A DNA stretch of 28,234 bases from DATGIQ01 sp035295665. Lineage in GTDB: Bacteria > Planctomycetota > Planctomycetia > Gemmatales > Gemmataceae. A program made the translations under genes and the position numbers. The stretch lies in contig DATGIQ010000095.1 in the NCBI GenBank assembly GCA_035295665.1, positions 1-28,234 on the forward strand, given 5' to 3'. The notes below the pieces were generated by a model. It did not search any database, had not been told where the DNA came from, and saw nothing but the letters and a program-made list of their open reading frames with translations. Every line of letters begins with the position of its first letter. The first letter of the stretch is position 1. Below, piece after piece: positions 1 through 8,263 of the stretch.

Positions 1-88
1 ACGGCGGCTCGGAACCGCGGAAAGATGGTTGCGCTGCCGGATATTGATGCAGGCATAAAGTCCCCATAGGCTCCGCCCCGGCAGAAAA

Positions 89-94
89 TATAAT
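89..94 (+). promoter_or_regulatory. candidate -10 box for the cysteine synthase operon
   Basis: A perfect TATAAT hexamer preceded by an A-rich run lies about 135 bases upstream of the cysteine synthase ATG. No good -35 hexamer is visible 16-18 bases upstream, so the call rests on the -10 box and its position alone. Confidence 0.35.
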
Positions 95-110
95 GGGCGT
101 TAGGAATCGC

Positions 111-188
111 CTCCGCGTCCTCTGAGTTTTCTGTGTGCAACGGTGGCGGGCAGGGTTGCGCGCAGAGAACGCGGAGCAAGAACACGAG
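111..188. repeat. two-arm heptamer element (CTCCGCG family)
   Basis: The left arm (111-138) reads in 7-base units starting CTCCGCG, TCCTCTG. The right arm (161-188) reads CGCAGAG, AACGCGG and so on. Bases 111-124 are the reverse complement of 163-176 with one mismatch. The centre is about 22 bases. The element lies in the leader between the candidate promoter and the cysteine synthase start, so it could form a hairpin in that mRNA. It shares architecture with the elements at 7197, 11332, 16551 and 27193. Confidence 0.5.
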
Positions 189-228
189 GGTTGCCACCGG
201 GCCCATTGCCTGCAATCGGAAGAGAGCG

Positions 229-1194
229 ATGAACCACCAAACCCGCGTCTATGAAGACATCTTCGAAATGCTGCCCGATGAGCAGAATCCGACCCCCTTG
301 GTGCGCCTGAACCGGATGAATCCTTCGGCCGATTTCTTGCTATATGCGAAATTGGAATGGATGAACCCGTTCGGCTCGGTCAAGGACCGGGCCGCGTGGG
401 CCATGCTGCGCGATCTAGAGCAACGTGGGGAAATCGGCAACGGCCGGGGGATCGTCGAGCCGACTTCCGGCAACACGGGGATTAGCCTGGCGGCCATGGC
501 ACGAGCACGGGGCTATGCCATGCGTGCGGTGGTGCCAAATAAGGTCCCGCTGGAAAAGAAAGTGCTCCTCAAAATTGCCGGAGCCGATCTGGACGTCGTG
601 AACGATGATCTCTGCCCCTCGCCGGGCATGGGCGACGGCTCGATCAACCTGGCCAAGGCTCATGCAAAGGCTTCCCGCCAACGCTACGCTCTGCCCAACC
701 AGTACGAAAATGAGAAAAATGTCGAAGCCCACCTGCGCACGACCGGCCCGGAGATCTGGCGGCAGACCGATGGGAAAATCACCCACCTGTTCTTGTCCCT
801 GGGCACTTGCGGCACGGTGACGGGAACGAGTAAGTTCCTCCGGCAAAAGAAGCCAGGCGTCAAAGTCATCGCCGTCCAGCCGACCGAAGGACACGATGTG
901 CCGGGGCTCCGCAACATCCGCCAGCTTGAAGTATCGAAGTTGTACGATCCCGCGCTGATCGATGAAGTTCTTGAAATCGACTACGAACGGGCCTACACTC
1001 GGGCGCTGGAGTTGTGCCAGACGGAAGGGTTGCTGGCCGGCCCAAGCTCGGGCCTCATTTACGAAGGGGCCCGGCGGATCATCGAGCGCGACCGGACTGG
1101 TTTCGGCGTAATGATCTTCCCCGACAACATTTTCAAATACACGTCCAACATGGTGAAACACATTCCGGAGCTGGCTTCCGGAACGCAGGCATGA
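229..1194 (+). CDS. PLP-dependent cysteine synthase (CysM-like)
   Basis: Predicted to make L-cysteine by beta-replacement on an activated serine (O-acetylserine or O-phosphoserine) with a sulfur donor, in the cytoplasm. The 321-residue protein has the fold-type II signature: the PLP lysine in NPFGSVKDR (K52), the substrate loop TSGNTG at 79-84 and the phosphate-binding GTCGTVTGT at 192-200. It lacks the C-terminal regulatory domain of cystathionine beta-synthases. ATG at 229 is preferred over an upstream in-frame GTG at 133 because the family begins near here and GGAAGAGAG lies just upstream; the extra 32 residues are low-complexity. The sulfurtransferase gene follows 18 bases after the stop, suggesting a sulfur-assimilation pair. 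The sequence resembles mycobacterial CysM (EPTSGNTGISLA), so the true acceptor substrate is uncertain. Confidence 0.88.
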   Translation: MNHQTRVYEDIFEMLPDEQNPTPLVRLNRMNPSADFLLYAKLEWMNPFGSVKDRAAWAMLRDLEQRGEIGNGRGIVEPTSGNTGISLAAMARARGYAMRAVVPNKVPLEKKVLLKIAGADLDVVNDDLCPSPGMGDGSINLAKAHAKASRQRYALPNQYENEKNVEAHLRTTGPEIWRQTDGKITHLFLSLGTCGTVTGTSKFLRQKKPGVKVIAVQPTEGHDVPGLRNIRQLEVSKLYDPALIDEVLEIDYERAYTRALELCQTEGLLAGPSSGLIYEGARRIIERDRTGFGVMIFPDNIFKYTSNMVKHIPELASGTQA

Positions 1195-1196
1195 CC

Positions 1197-1206
1197 AGAA
1201 AGGAGG
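1197..1206 (+). promoter_or_regulatory. strong ribosome binding site deciding a TTG start
   Basis: AGAAAGGAGG sits 6 bases before the TTG at 1213. It is close to a perfect Shine-Dalgarno sequence and fixes this rare start codon, because no ATG or GTG is available at a suitable distance. Confidence 0.8.
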
Positions 1207-1212
1207 CCTTGT

Positions 1213-2058
1213 TTGGCTAGCTACGTTCATCCCGAGGTGCTCGTTGAGACCGATTGGGTCAAGCAGAACCTGGGCAAGCCGGGCATCAAGATCGTCGAGA
1301 TCGATGTGGATACGAAGGCCTACGATGCGGGCCACATCGAAGGCGCAGTCGGTTTCAACTGGCAGACCCAGCTCCAGGACCAGGTTTCTCGCGACATCAT
1401 CAGCCAAGAGGCGTTCGAAAAACTCGTCGGCGGCGCAGGGATTTCCCCTTCGGACACGGTGATCCTTTACGGTGACAACAACAATTGGTTCGCGGCCTAC
1501 GGCTTTTGGCTCTTCAAAATGTATGGCCACAAGGATGTGCGGCTGATGAACGGTGGCCGGATCAAATGGCTGAATGAAGCCGACAAGGAATTGACCACCG
1601 ACGTGCCGCAACCAAAACCAGTTCCTTACAAGGTGACGGCGGTGCACGAGGAGCTGCGTGCTCTGTTGCCGGATGTGAGCCAGGCGGTGCGGAGTCGCTC
1701 GCACAACTTGGTGGATGTTCGCAGCCCCGACGAATTCACCGGCAAAGTCATCGCACCGCCGGGAATGACGGAGACGGCCCAGCGCGGTGGCCACATTCCG
1801 GGAGCCAAAAGCATTCCGTGGAGCACGGCCGTCAACCCGGATGGTTCCTTCAAATCCGCGGATGAACTGCGTACCATTTATTTGAAGCAGAACGGGGTCG
1901 ATCCCGCCAAAGAAACGATCGCCTATTGCCGCATCGGCGAGCGGTCGAGCCATACCTGGTTCGTGTTGAAATACTTGCTCGGTCTGGACAAGGTAAAGAA
2001 CTACGACGGGAGCTGGACCGAATATGGGAACTTGATCAAGGCGCCGATTGAGAAGTAG
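1213..2058 (+). CDS. thiosulfate/3-mercaptopyruvate sulfurtransferase, tandem rhodanese
   Basis: A 281-residue two-domain rhodanese. The inactive N-terminal domain covers about 5-135, with family landmarks such as GHIEGAVGFNW and LMNGGRIKWL. The catalytic domain covers about 150-280, with GGHIPGAKSIPW and the active-site loop CRIGERS (C239), the thiosulfate-type loop. It moves sulfane sulfur from thiosulfate to a thiol acceptor. There is no signal peptide, so it is cytoplasmic. It follows the cysteine synthase by 18 bases and is probably cotranscribed, so persulfide or sulfide handling for cysteine synthesis is a reasonable inference. Translation starts at a TTG behind a strong Shine-Dalgarno sequence. 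The 3' end overlaps the convergent membrane hydroxylase gene by 23 bases. Confidence 0.9.
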   Translation: MASYVHPEVLVETDWVKQNLGKPGIKIVEIDVDTKAYDAGHIEGAVGFNWQTQLQDQVSRDIISQEAFEKLVGGAGISPSDTVILYGDNNNWFAAYGFWLFKMYGHKDVRLMNGGRIKWLNEADKELTTDVPQPKPVPYKVTAVHEELRALLPDVSQAVRSRSHNLVDVRSPDEFTGKVIAPPGMTETAQRGGHIPGAKSIPWSTAVNPDGSFKSADELRTIYLKQNGVDPAKETIAYCRIGERSSHTWFVLKYLLGLDKVKNYDGSWTEYGNLIKAPIEK

Positions 2059-3067
2059 CCAGGCTGGACGACGGCTCCAATTGTGGTTCCGGTTTGCCCT
2101 CTTGTGCATGGTGCGGATGGCGTCCGTCCGTCGCACCGTTGGGGAGCAGCACGATCAGCCGTTTTGCCGCGTAAAAGAACGGGTAAAGCACGGAGGGAAT
2201 AAACCGCTTCAAGTGCGCGTCGCCCTCGGTCCCAAACCGAATGGGTTCCTTGTGCCGCTGCGGCATGTGCAGTGTGCAAAAGAGCCAGTCCCAAATCGCA
2301 AGGCTGGCGCCGAAATTCTTGTCGAAATGAATGGGGTTGCGGGAGTGGTGGATCTGGTGATGCGCCGGGCTCAGGAAGATCCGCCCGGCCAAACCCGTGC
2401 AGGATATCCAGAATTGCGAGTGCTGCAAATGGCCCCAGAGAGCCATGTAAATGGCCCAGAGCAGGCTGGTGAGAGCTGTGCTCGTCAACGAAAACGCATC
2501 CCCGGCAAGGTATTGAATCAGTCCGCTCGCGCTGCCGGCGAGGATCGACAGGATATTGATGTAGACAATCGTATCCACCGGATGGACGCGCCAGTTGGCA
2601 AACGGCGTCAGGACGGTGGCCGAATGGTGCACCTTGTGGAATTCCCACAAGAACGCAAGCTTGTGCGACAGAAAATGGTCGAACCAATAGGCGAATTCGA
2701 TGACCATGTAGAGGCCGAAAACGATGATCACCTTGGCGTAAAACGGCACATAGTCGGGGGGTGCATGGGGACCGAACACGCGCGTCAAACTGGCAAAAAC
2801 ACCGTTGCTGACGCCATAGCCGGTTAACAGGCAGTAGCCAAACACGATCGAAAAGCCGAATGTTCCGGCCAGGACGTACTGAAAATCGAGCAGCGTGCTG
2901 GGGTGCAGCCAGATGTGCCGGAAAAGCAGGACACGCAGGGCGGTCCGCCAGTGCGTCCGGCCACGTCGGCGCGGCTTCAGCATGAGGTGAGCGAACGCGA
3001 TGACGAATGCGATTGGCAAACCCGCCATCGACAACGCCGAGCCCGTGGATGAAAGATCGACAGCCAT
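2036..3067 (-). CDS. fatty acid hydroxylase / sterol desaturase family membrane protein
   Basis: A 343-residue integral membrane di-iron protein. The histidine clusters of the superfamily are all visible: HFLSH (131-135), HKVHH (144-148) and HHQIHH (236-241), with an extra HLQHS at 213-217. Hydrophobic segments cover about 13-30, 64-84, 112-130, 168-190 and 195-212. Such enzymes hydroxylate or desaturate lipids at the cytoplasmic face of the membrane; the lipid substrate cannot be read from sequence. Start ATG at 3067; no strong ribosome site is seen. The last ~40 residues are a polar tail (rich in H, P, S, E) past the conserved domain, and its end overlaps the convergent sulfurtransferase gene. 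Confidence 0.85.
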   Translation of the reverse strand: MAVDLSSTGSALSMAGLPIAFVIAFAHLMLKPRRRGRTHWRTALRVLLFRHIWLHPSTLLDFQYVLAGTFGFSIVFGYCLLTGYGVSNGVFASLTRVFGPHAPPDYVPFYAKVIIVFGLYMVIEFAYWFDHFLSHKLAFLWEFHKVHHSATVLTPFANWRVHPVDTIVYINILSILAGSASGLIQYLAGDAFSLTSTALTSLLWAIYMALWGHLQHSQFWISCTGLAGRIFLSPAHHQIHHSRNPIHFDKNFGASLAIWDWLFCTLHMPQRHKEPIRFGTEGDAHLKRFIPSVLYPFFYAAKRLIVLLPNGATDGRHPHHAQEGKPEPQLEPSSSLATSQSAP

Positions 3068-3193
3068 GATCCAATCTGCCTATTGTTTTTCGCCGAGGAT
3101 GTTCAAGGATAGGCTATTTTTGGGGAGCCTGCCAGTTCCCCCGTGACGCATGGGCCGGTTGCTTTTGCCGGACGCGGCTCGTAAATCGACTGC

Positions 3194-5983
3194 ATGGCCG
3201 CGCGCGAACTGATTCTACTGACACCCTACCGTTTGCCAGCCCAGAACTCCCTGATGCTCGCCAGCGAGGACATTGCCGCGCTCTTGAACGGCTATTCCGC
3301 GCTCTGGCATCCAGCGGCACTCCATGGCTCGGTTGGTCCTCCCCGCCTCGCCTCGCCCTATGATTACGAGCAGCCCATCGCTGGACATGTTTATGCCGTG
3401 CCGGAGAGCCCGCCGCTCGTCTTGCCGGAGGATTGGGAGGATCGCGTCCGGGAGGCCGGCGCCCTCACTTTCCAAGCCGCGGAGGATCGAGCCACGACCT
3501 TGGCCAATCTCCTCGAAGCGCTCCGCTCCCAACCGGAGCAGGATGGATCGGCGGCACCGCTCCTGGATCTGGAGCAAGCGAAAACCCGGCCATTCTTCGG
3601 CATCGGCTTCGGCTATGTCATGGTCGAGACCCTCTTCGAGGCGATGGAACATGAGAAGGTGCTGGCCAGCTCTGAATACTGGCACGATGTCCAGGCCGCG
3701 GTGGCGGCGCTGGCCGATCCAGATGTTGAGGTCTGGCGGCGCTTGCTCCAGTCCGCAGCCGGCCATCTTCTGTCGGCTCGGGAGATCCTGTATCCGGTAG
3801 CCATTTACCTTCTGGACATCTGCATCGTCAATCGTGAACACCTCCGCAAACCCTTCCCAGCCGCCTTTGATCGAGGCATTCCTCTGAACCTTGTTGTTCT
3901 GGGATCGTTGCTGGAAGAGCTTGGCCAGGCGGATCCTGAGCGGCTGGCCGCTCTCCGCCAACGAGTCCGGACCGATTCCGTGGAGGTTTGTGGCGGGCCA
4001 TACCTGGAACGCGATGATGCGTTGTTGCCGATTGAATCCCAGTTCTGGAATTTGCTCAAAGGATTGAGCACAGCCAAACGTCTGCTTGACAAGGAAATCC
4101 AGATCTTCGCCGGCAGAGGCCTCGCCGCCAATCCCCAGTGGGTGCTGCTGCTCAATAGCGTTGGGTTGCGGCGAACGCTGCTGCTCCCTTCCGACGATGC
4201 CGGCTTGCCGGATTATCGGTCGGTTGTGACCAGCTTACCGTCTCCCGACGGCAAACAGGTGGACGCGTTCACACGCATTCCCTACGCGGCGGAGAATCCT
4301 CAAACCTACTTTCACTGGGCCCATTACCTGCACAAAACCATTGCCCAGGATCATTCGGCCACGTTGGCCCTCTTGCACACCGCCGCCCCGGCCGCACCCT
4401 GGTATGAGGATCTGCTCGAACTGCACCGACTCGGCCCAGTGTTCGGCCAATGGATGACCCTGTCGAGTTTCTTCCGTGAGGCGACAGCCGGGGAGTATGT
4501 GACGTCTTCTGGCGATGAATATCATGGCGATGCCCTCGGCCAGAGGACGACGGCCCACGCGGAGGGCCCGGTCAGCAGCTTTGCCCGCCATGTGCGCTAC
4601 CGCCGCCGGATCGATACGGTCTGGACGTTGGCCGCCCTGAGCCGGGGACTACGGGGTCGGAACGATCCGCTCCATCTGAACGCTCGTTTGCAGGAGCTCG
4701 AAGACCGGTTCGAGATGACGGGCGCGGATCCACTTCTGGATCTCGAAAAAGTCGAGCACGAAGCTGCCGAAGCCTTGGCCGAACGATTGCTCGCACGGGC
4801 CGAGGGGGACAATCCAGGTTTCCTACTGTTCAACCCGTGCAGCTTCACGCGCCGGGTCGCGCTGGAGCTAGAGGGTTTGAGCGGCACGCTTCCTCTCACC
4901 GGACCGCTGAAGATTTACCAAACCAATGGCGAGAAAACCCAGCTCGTGGCCGAAATCCCAGCCCTGGGGTATGCCTGGATCCCGGCCAGGGGGACGCCCG
5001 GCGGCAAGGCTCCCCCGGCACGGATGCGGCTGGCGGATGGCAAAACTGTCCGCAACGAGTTTTTTGAGGCCGAGATCGATCCTGCGACCGGCGGACTCCG
5101 CGCTTTTCGGGACCATCGCAGCCGGGTCAACCGGCTCGGCCAACAACTGGTCTTCAATCCGGGCAGCACCATGCGCGCCCTGCAAATCGAGATAACTTCG
5201 GCGGGCCCGGCCCTCGGAGAAATCGTTAGCACGGGCGAACTGGTCGATGAGCATGAGCGGGTCCTGGCCCACTTTTGCCAGCGGTTTCGCGCCTGGCTGG
5301 GACGGCCGGTGCTCGAGATCCGGATCGAAATTACTCCGCAGCATGCACCCCAAGGCTATCCCTGGCACGCCTACTACGGAGCGCGGTTCGCCTGGCGGGA
5401 TGAACGGGCAGCCCTCTTGCGCGGCGTGAACGGCGTCGGGCTGGTTACGAGCCAGACTCGGCCCGAAGCCCCCGATTATCTGGAGCTGCGTTCGGGACGG
5501 CAGGGCACGCTATTGTTTCCCGGCGGGTTGCCGTTCCACCAACGGCACGGCGGCCGGATGCTGGACATCGTGCTTATGCCGGAGGGAGAAACGGAACAGG
5601 TTTACGAGATCGGCCTGGCTCTTGACCGTGAATATGCGATGCAAACGGCGTTGGGCATGATCACGCCGGTTCCTGTGTTGCCGCTAACCAAGGGTCCACC
5701 GCATGTTGGGGCGGCCGGGTGGCTCTTTCACCTGGACGCTCCCAATCTGGTGTTGAGCAGTTTTCGCCCCGCGCCGGACGGTGCCGATGCCGTGATTGCC
5801 CGGATGCTCGAATGTAGTGGCCACATGGCCCAAGCGGAGCTGCGCTGTGTCCGCGATCCGCGGCGCGCCCTGCTCACCGACGCACAAGGGGCGCTCCTGA
5901 TGGAGGCAAACACCAGCGGGGATGCGGTCCAGTTTGATGTTCCGGCGGGCGATCTGATGCATCTGCGCATTGAATTTGAGTGA
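3194..5983 (+). CDS. GH38-like (alpha-mannosidase-related) protein, probably lacking the canonical catalytic site
   Basis: A 929-residue protein with no clear signal peptide. Its order resembles glycoside hydrolase family 38: an N-terminal barrel-like region (1 to ~400), a helical region (~430-540), then a long beta-rich C-terminal part (~545-929). A segment near 266-283 (GGPYLERDDALLPIESQ) parallels the family GG-x-x-x-x-DE block, and the region around 305-325 parallels the stretch that normally carries the nucleophile. However, the N-terminal H-x-D zinc motif is not found, and the nucleophile aspartate position reads AGRGLAANP. A carbohydrate-related role is inferred only from fold resemblance; it may be inactive or have a different active site. 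ATG at 3194 has a poor ribosome site. The gene stands alone between convergent and divergent neighbours. Confidence 0.6.
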   Translation: MAARELILLTPYRLPAQNSLMLASEDIAALLNGYSALWHPAALHGSVGPPRLASPYDYEQPIAGHVYAVPESPPLVLPEDWEDRVREAGALTFQAAEDRATTLANLLEALRSQPEQDGSAAPLLDLEQAKTRPFFGIGFGYVMVETLFEAMEHEKVLASSEYWHDVQAAVAALADPDVEVWRRLLQSAAGHLLSAREILYPVAIYLLDICIVNREHLRKPFPAAFDRGIPLNLVVLGSLLEELGQADPERLAALRQRVRTDSVEVCGGPYLERDDALLPIESQFWNLLKGLSTAKRLLDKEIQIFAGRGLAANPQWVLLLNSVGLRRTLLLPSDDAGLPDYRSVVTSLPSPDGKQVDAFTRIPYAAENPQTYFHWAHYLHKTIAQDHSATLALLHTAAPAAPWYEDLLELHRLGPVFGQWMTLSSFFREATAGEYVTSSGDEYHGDALGQRTTAHAEGPVSSFARHVRYRRRIDTVWTLAALSRGLRGRNDPLHLNARLQELEDRFEMTGADPLLDLEKVEHEAAEALAERLLARAEGDNPGFLLFNPCSFTRRVALELEGLSGTLPLTGPLKIYQTNGEKTQLVAEIPALGYAWIPARGTPGGKAPPARMRLADGKTVRNEFFEAEIDPATGGLRAFRDHRSRVNRLGQQLVFNPGSTMRALQIEITSAGPALGEIVSTGELVDEHERVLAHFCQRFRAWLGRPVLEIRIEITPQHAPQGYPWHAYYGARFAWRDERAALLRGVNGVGLVTSQTRPEAPDYLELRSGRQGTLLFPGGLPFHQRHGGRMLDIVLMPEGETEQVYEIGLALDREYAMQTALGMITPVPVLPLTKGPPHVGAAGWLFHLDAPNLVLSSFRPAPDGADAVIARMLECSGHMAQAELRCVRDPRRALLTDAQGALLMEANTSGDAVQFDVPAGDLMHLRIEFE

Positions 5984-5997
5984 ATCGATGCAGGGCG

Positions 5998-6471
5998 TCA
6001 CCCGGCCTTTTCCCGACGCAGCGGCTGTCGGGCCTGGTAAAGAGAGAGGGCATTCTGTAGCGGTGGCCTCGCCTGCGGCGGCGTTTCATCCAGGCATTTC
6101 GTTCGCCATTTCACCGCTTCTTCGAAATTGCCGGCCTCCGCGTGGGCTGCGGCGAGGACAGAGAACCATTCTGTCCGCTTGCCGTTCGCCAATTCCAGAG
6201 CGCGCGTTGCATGGGCGACCGCGGCAGAGCCGTCACGATATTCGGCTTCGGGGCACGTGGCCTGAAGCCAGGCAAGGTGCTTGTATGGATTGGGAAAGTG
6301 GGGATTCAGTCGGATGGCTTCGCGCAGATCACTTGCCGCTCCGGGATAATCCCCTGCCATGAGTCGCGCCGCCCCGCGGTTATTGAACGCGACCGCGTCG
6401 GATGGGTCGCGCTGGATCGCTTCATGGAGGTCGGCAATCGCCCGCTGGAAGCTGGGCGTGGCCAACTTCAT
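5998..6471 (-). pseudogene. TPR-repeat fragment, 3' half of a disrupted gene
   Basis: A 157-residue open frame with about three tetratricopeptide repeats. FNNRGAARLMAGDYPGAASDLREAI is split here by position: the first repeat is at ~8-36, the second at ~37-70 and the third at ~82-120. The apparent ATG at 6471 lies out of frame inside the HEVGH codons of the upstream metallopeptidase, has no ribosome binding site, and the frame starts in the middle of a helix. This is better read as the downstream part of a broken or fused gene than as an independent gene. It ends 14 bases from the convergent GH38-like gene. Translational coupling is possible but unsupported. Confidence 0.55.
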
Positions 6472-6796
6472 GCGCTGCCGTCGTCAAGGCGAGGAGCGAT
6501 GGGCTATCGAAGGTCACGGCGCTGAGATGGATTTGTCCCTTTCGGGGATGGTAAAAACTCCGCCGGCGCGAGCGGACAAGCCCGATCTCGCTCAGCCCGG
6601 CAGCCGCCAGCAATCGTTGGGCCACCAGTTCGCCTGTCATTCCGCAGGAGGCCAGGGCGGTTCCATGCTGCCGGCAGATCCGTTGGTAGTGTTGTGCAGC
6701 CCAGCGCATCAGGGCCATGCCGGCCAACACACCGATGAGCAGGCACAGCGACCCCAGTTCATTCGCGATGAATCCGAGAAGGTCGCCGAGATCCAT
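6422..6796 (-). pseudogene. truncated zinc metallopeptidase (YugP / Zn_peptidase_2 type), 5' half of a disrupted gene
   Basis: A 124-residue frame beginning with a transmembrane helix (~8-32). It then has the family-typical MTGELVAQRLLAAAGL segment, a YHPRKGQIHLS strand and the zinc-binding AAHEVGHA helix at ~107-114. Family members normally continue about 100 residues past the HExxH motif with more membrane helices and the remaining zinc ligand. Here the frame leaves homology immediately after HEVGHAQL and stops at 6422. TPR coding continues in another frame over the same DNA. A deletion joining two genes out of frame, or a one-base shift in a natural fusion, would explain this. As it stands the peptidase is unlikely to work. 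Confidence 0.6.
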
Positions 6797-7403
6797 GGTG
6801 GCTTCTCTCGTGGCCGGGGGGGCGTGGCTGCACGGGTACGTTCACACGATGGTCGTGATGGCCCACTGAACTATAGCATTCATGGCAGGAGCTTGGTCGG
6901 ATCCTGCATCCGAAGTGGGAGCGGCAGCACGGAGCCTCGCCGACGCATCGGTTCCCCAGGGCTATTGGGCCGTACAACTGTTCGTCTGCTCGACGTTGTT
7001 GATTCCAAATGCATATCTGCTGCTGAAGCCCAGTACCGACACAGGGGTCAGCGCACCTGCGTTCAACACACGGCTCTGTGTGCCAGCTACGCGGAGTGTT
7101 CGGAAACGTTCAGGCAGGACAGTCCTATCGACGAGCTTTGCCAGCCAATGGGGCCGCCGGAAGGCGTGAGAATCCAGCTTCACGCGGGATTCGGCGAGCT
7201 ACAAGCTCGAGGCGCTGGCGAAGTGCCGCAGCTTGCTCCGCTCGCGCTTCAGGCTTGTAGCCTATGTCACCGTTTAGGAACTCTTGCTTGTGTTCCGCGG
7301 TACCTTGGCGGCGCAACGCACAATTGTCACGGACCTTTTGAAAGGCTTCTTCTGGAGATACCTTGGGCGACGCTGCATGGGTGAACCGCTGCAGGATGCA
7401 CCG
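6797..7403. other. 607-base stretch without a recognisable gene
   Basis: No frame on either strand gives a protein with recognisable motifs or a ribosome binding site; the long plus-strand frame crossing it has shadow-like composition. It holds a weak minus-strand -10-like TATAGT (plus 6870-6875) that could serve the metallopeptidase remnant, and the two-arm repeat at 7197-7262. It separates the end of the nusA operon from the broken peptidase gene and may contain decayed coding DNA. Confidence 0.6.
7196..7263. repeat. two-arm heptamer element / large hairpin (AGCTACA family)
   Basis: The left arm (7197-7224) reads in 7-base units AGCTACA, AGCTCGA and two degenerate units. The right arm (7235-7262) is nearly the reverse complement in the same register, with TCAGGCT and TGTAGCC. 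About 20 of 26 positions pair around an ~11-base centre. It lies about 140 bases beyond the yebC stop and could act as a terminator or RNA-end stabiliser for the nusA operon, though no U-tract follows. Confidence 0.6.
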
Positions 7404-8150
7404 TTATTCCACGCCCGCCACCATTTCCTCCGAAATGTTCACATTCGAGTAGACATTCTGAACGTCGTCCTGATCATCAAGGGCTTCCATCAGGCGCAGC
7501 ACCTTGCGGCCGGTGTCGGCTTCCACGTCCACCGGGGCCTTGGCGATCTGACTGATCTCCGCGACGGTCGGCGTGACGCCGTTTTTTTGCAGGGCCTCCT
7601 GAACGGCCGAGAAGACGGTCGGATCGCAGGTGATATCAAACGTGCTCCCCGCCCGCTTCAGGTCGTCCGCTCCGGCGTCCAGAGCAATGCTCATGAGCGT
7701 GTCCTCGTCGGTGCGGTTGGCATCGACGCTGAACAGGCCTTTGCGTTCAAACAGATAGGCGACGCAGCCGGCGCTGCCCATTTTGCCTCCGCTGCGCTCA
7801 AAGACCTTGCGGATTTCGCTGGCAGTGCGGTTACGGTTATCGGTGAGCACTTCCACCAGCACGGCCACTCCCCCCGGGCCGTACCCTTCGTAGGTGACCT
7901 CTTCAAAGGTCAGGCCCTCCAGCTCCCCTGTGCCGCGTTTGACGGCGCGTTCGATGTTGTCCTTGGGCATGCTGACCTGGCGGGCCTTGTCGATGGCGTA
8001 GCGCAGTTTCAAGTTGGTTTCGGGGTCTCCGCCGCCATGACGGGCGGCGATGATGATCGCGCGGCTCAGCTTGCTGAACAATTTCCCGCGCTTGGCGTCA
8101 ATGGCCCCCTTCTTGTGCTTGATGGTTGCCCAATGGGAATGTCCGGACAT
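7404..8150 (-). CDS. yebC: YebC/PmpR (TACO1) family protein
   Basis: A 248-residue cytoplasmic protein of the usual family length. It begins with the hallmark MSGHSHWATIKHKKGAIDAKRGKLF and continues with YEGYGPGGVAVLVEVLTDN-type residues near 88-106 and an SGGKMGSAGCVAYLF block near 120-134. Family members have been described as DNA-binding regulators and, more recently, as translation factors that relieve stalling at proline-rich stretches; mitochondrial TACO1 acts in translation. The start has an excellent Shine-Dalgarno sequence (AAGGAGG). It is the last gene of a minus-strand run containing infB and rbfA, which favours the translation role. Both direct copies of a 12-base ATGCCTTCGCGG lie just upstream, at about 8177-8209. 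Confidence 0.95.
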   Translation of the reverse strand: MSGHSHWATIKHKKGAIDAKRGKLFSKLSRAIIIAARHGGGDPETNLKLRYAIDKARQVSMPKDNIERAVKRGTGELEGLTFEEVTYEGYGPGGVAVLVEVLTDNRNRTASEIRKVFERSGGKMGSAGCVAYLFERKGLFSVDANRTDEDTLMSIALDAGADDLKRAGSTFDITCDPTVFSAVQEALQKNGVTPTVAEISQIAKAPVDVEADTGRKVLRLMEALDDQDDVQNVYSNVNISEEMVAGVE

Positions 8151-8263
8151 GGCCCCTCCTTCGGAGATGGGAAAGGATGCCTTCGCGGTTCGGTGCCATG
8201 CCTTCGCGGCCTCCAGGCGCTACCCGCTAATGACGGGGGCCAAGGCCACGAGAGGATGCCACC

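Noticed and set aside
2036..2058. Convergent 23-base overlap of two genes as a regulatory antisense device
   Set aside because: Short tail-to-tail overlaps are common and nothing else supports regulation.
415..2136. 573-codon open frame antisense to the cysteine synthase and sulfurtransferase genes
   Set aside because: A shadow of high-GC coding DNA; the sense genes have clear families and the antisense protein has no motifs.
2001..3074. Second minus-strand frame over the fatty acid hydroxylase
   Set aside because: The neighbouring frame has all histidine motifs; this one is Arg/Pro/His-rich shadow sequence.
6359..7384. 341-codon plus-strand frame across the peptidase remnant and intergenic DNA
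   Set aside because: No recognisable motif, no ribosome site, and it spans a hairpin repeat.
8177..8209. Two direct copies of ATGCCTTCGCGG upstream of yebC
   Set aside because: Only two copies 21 bases apart; could be chance or a small duplication, with no supported function.
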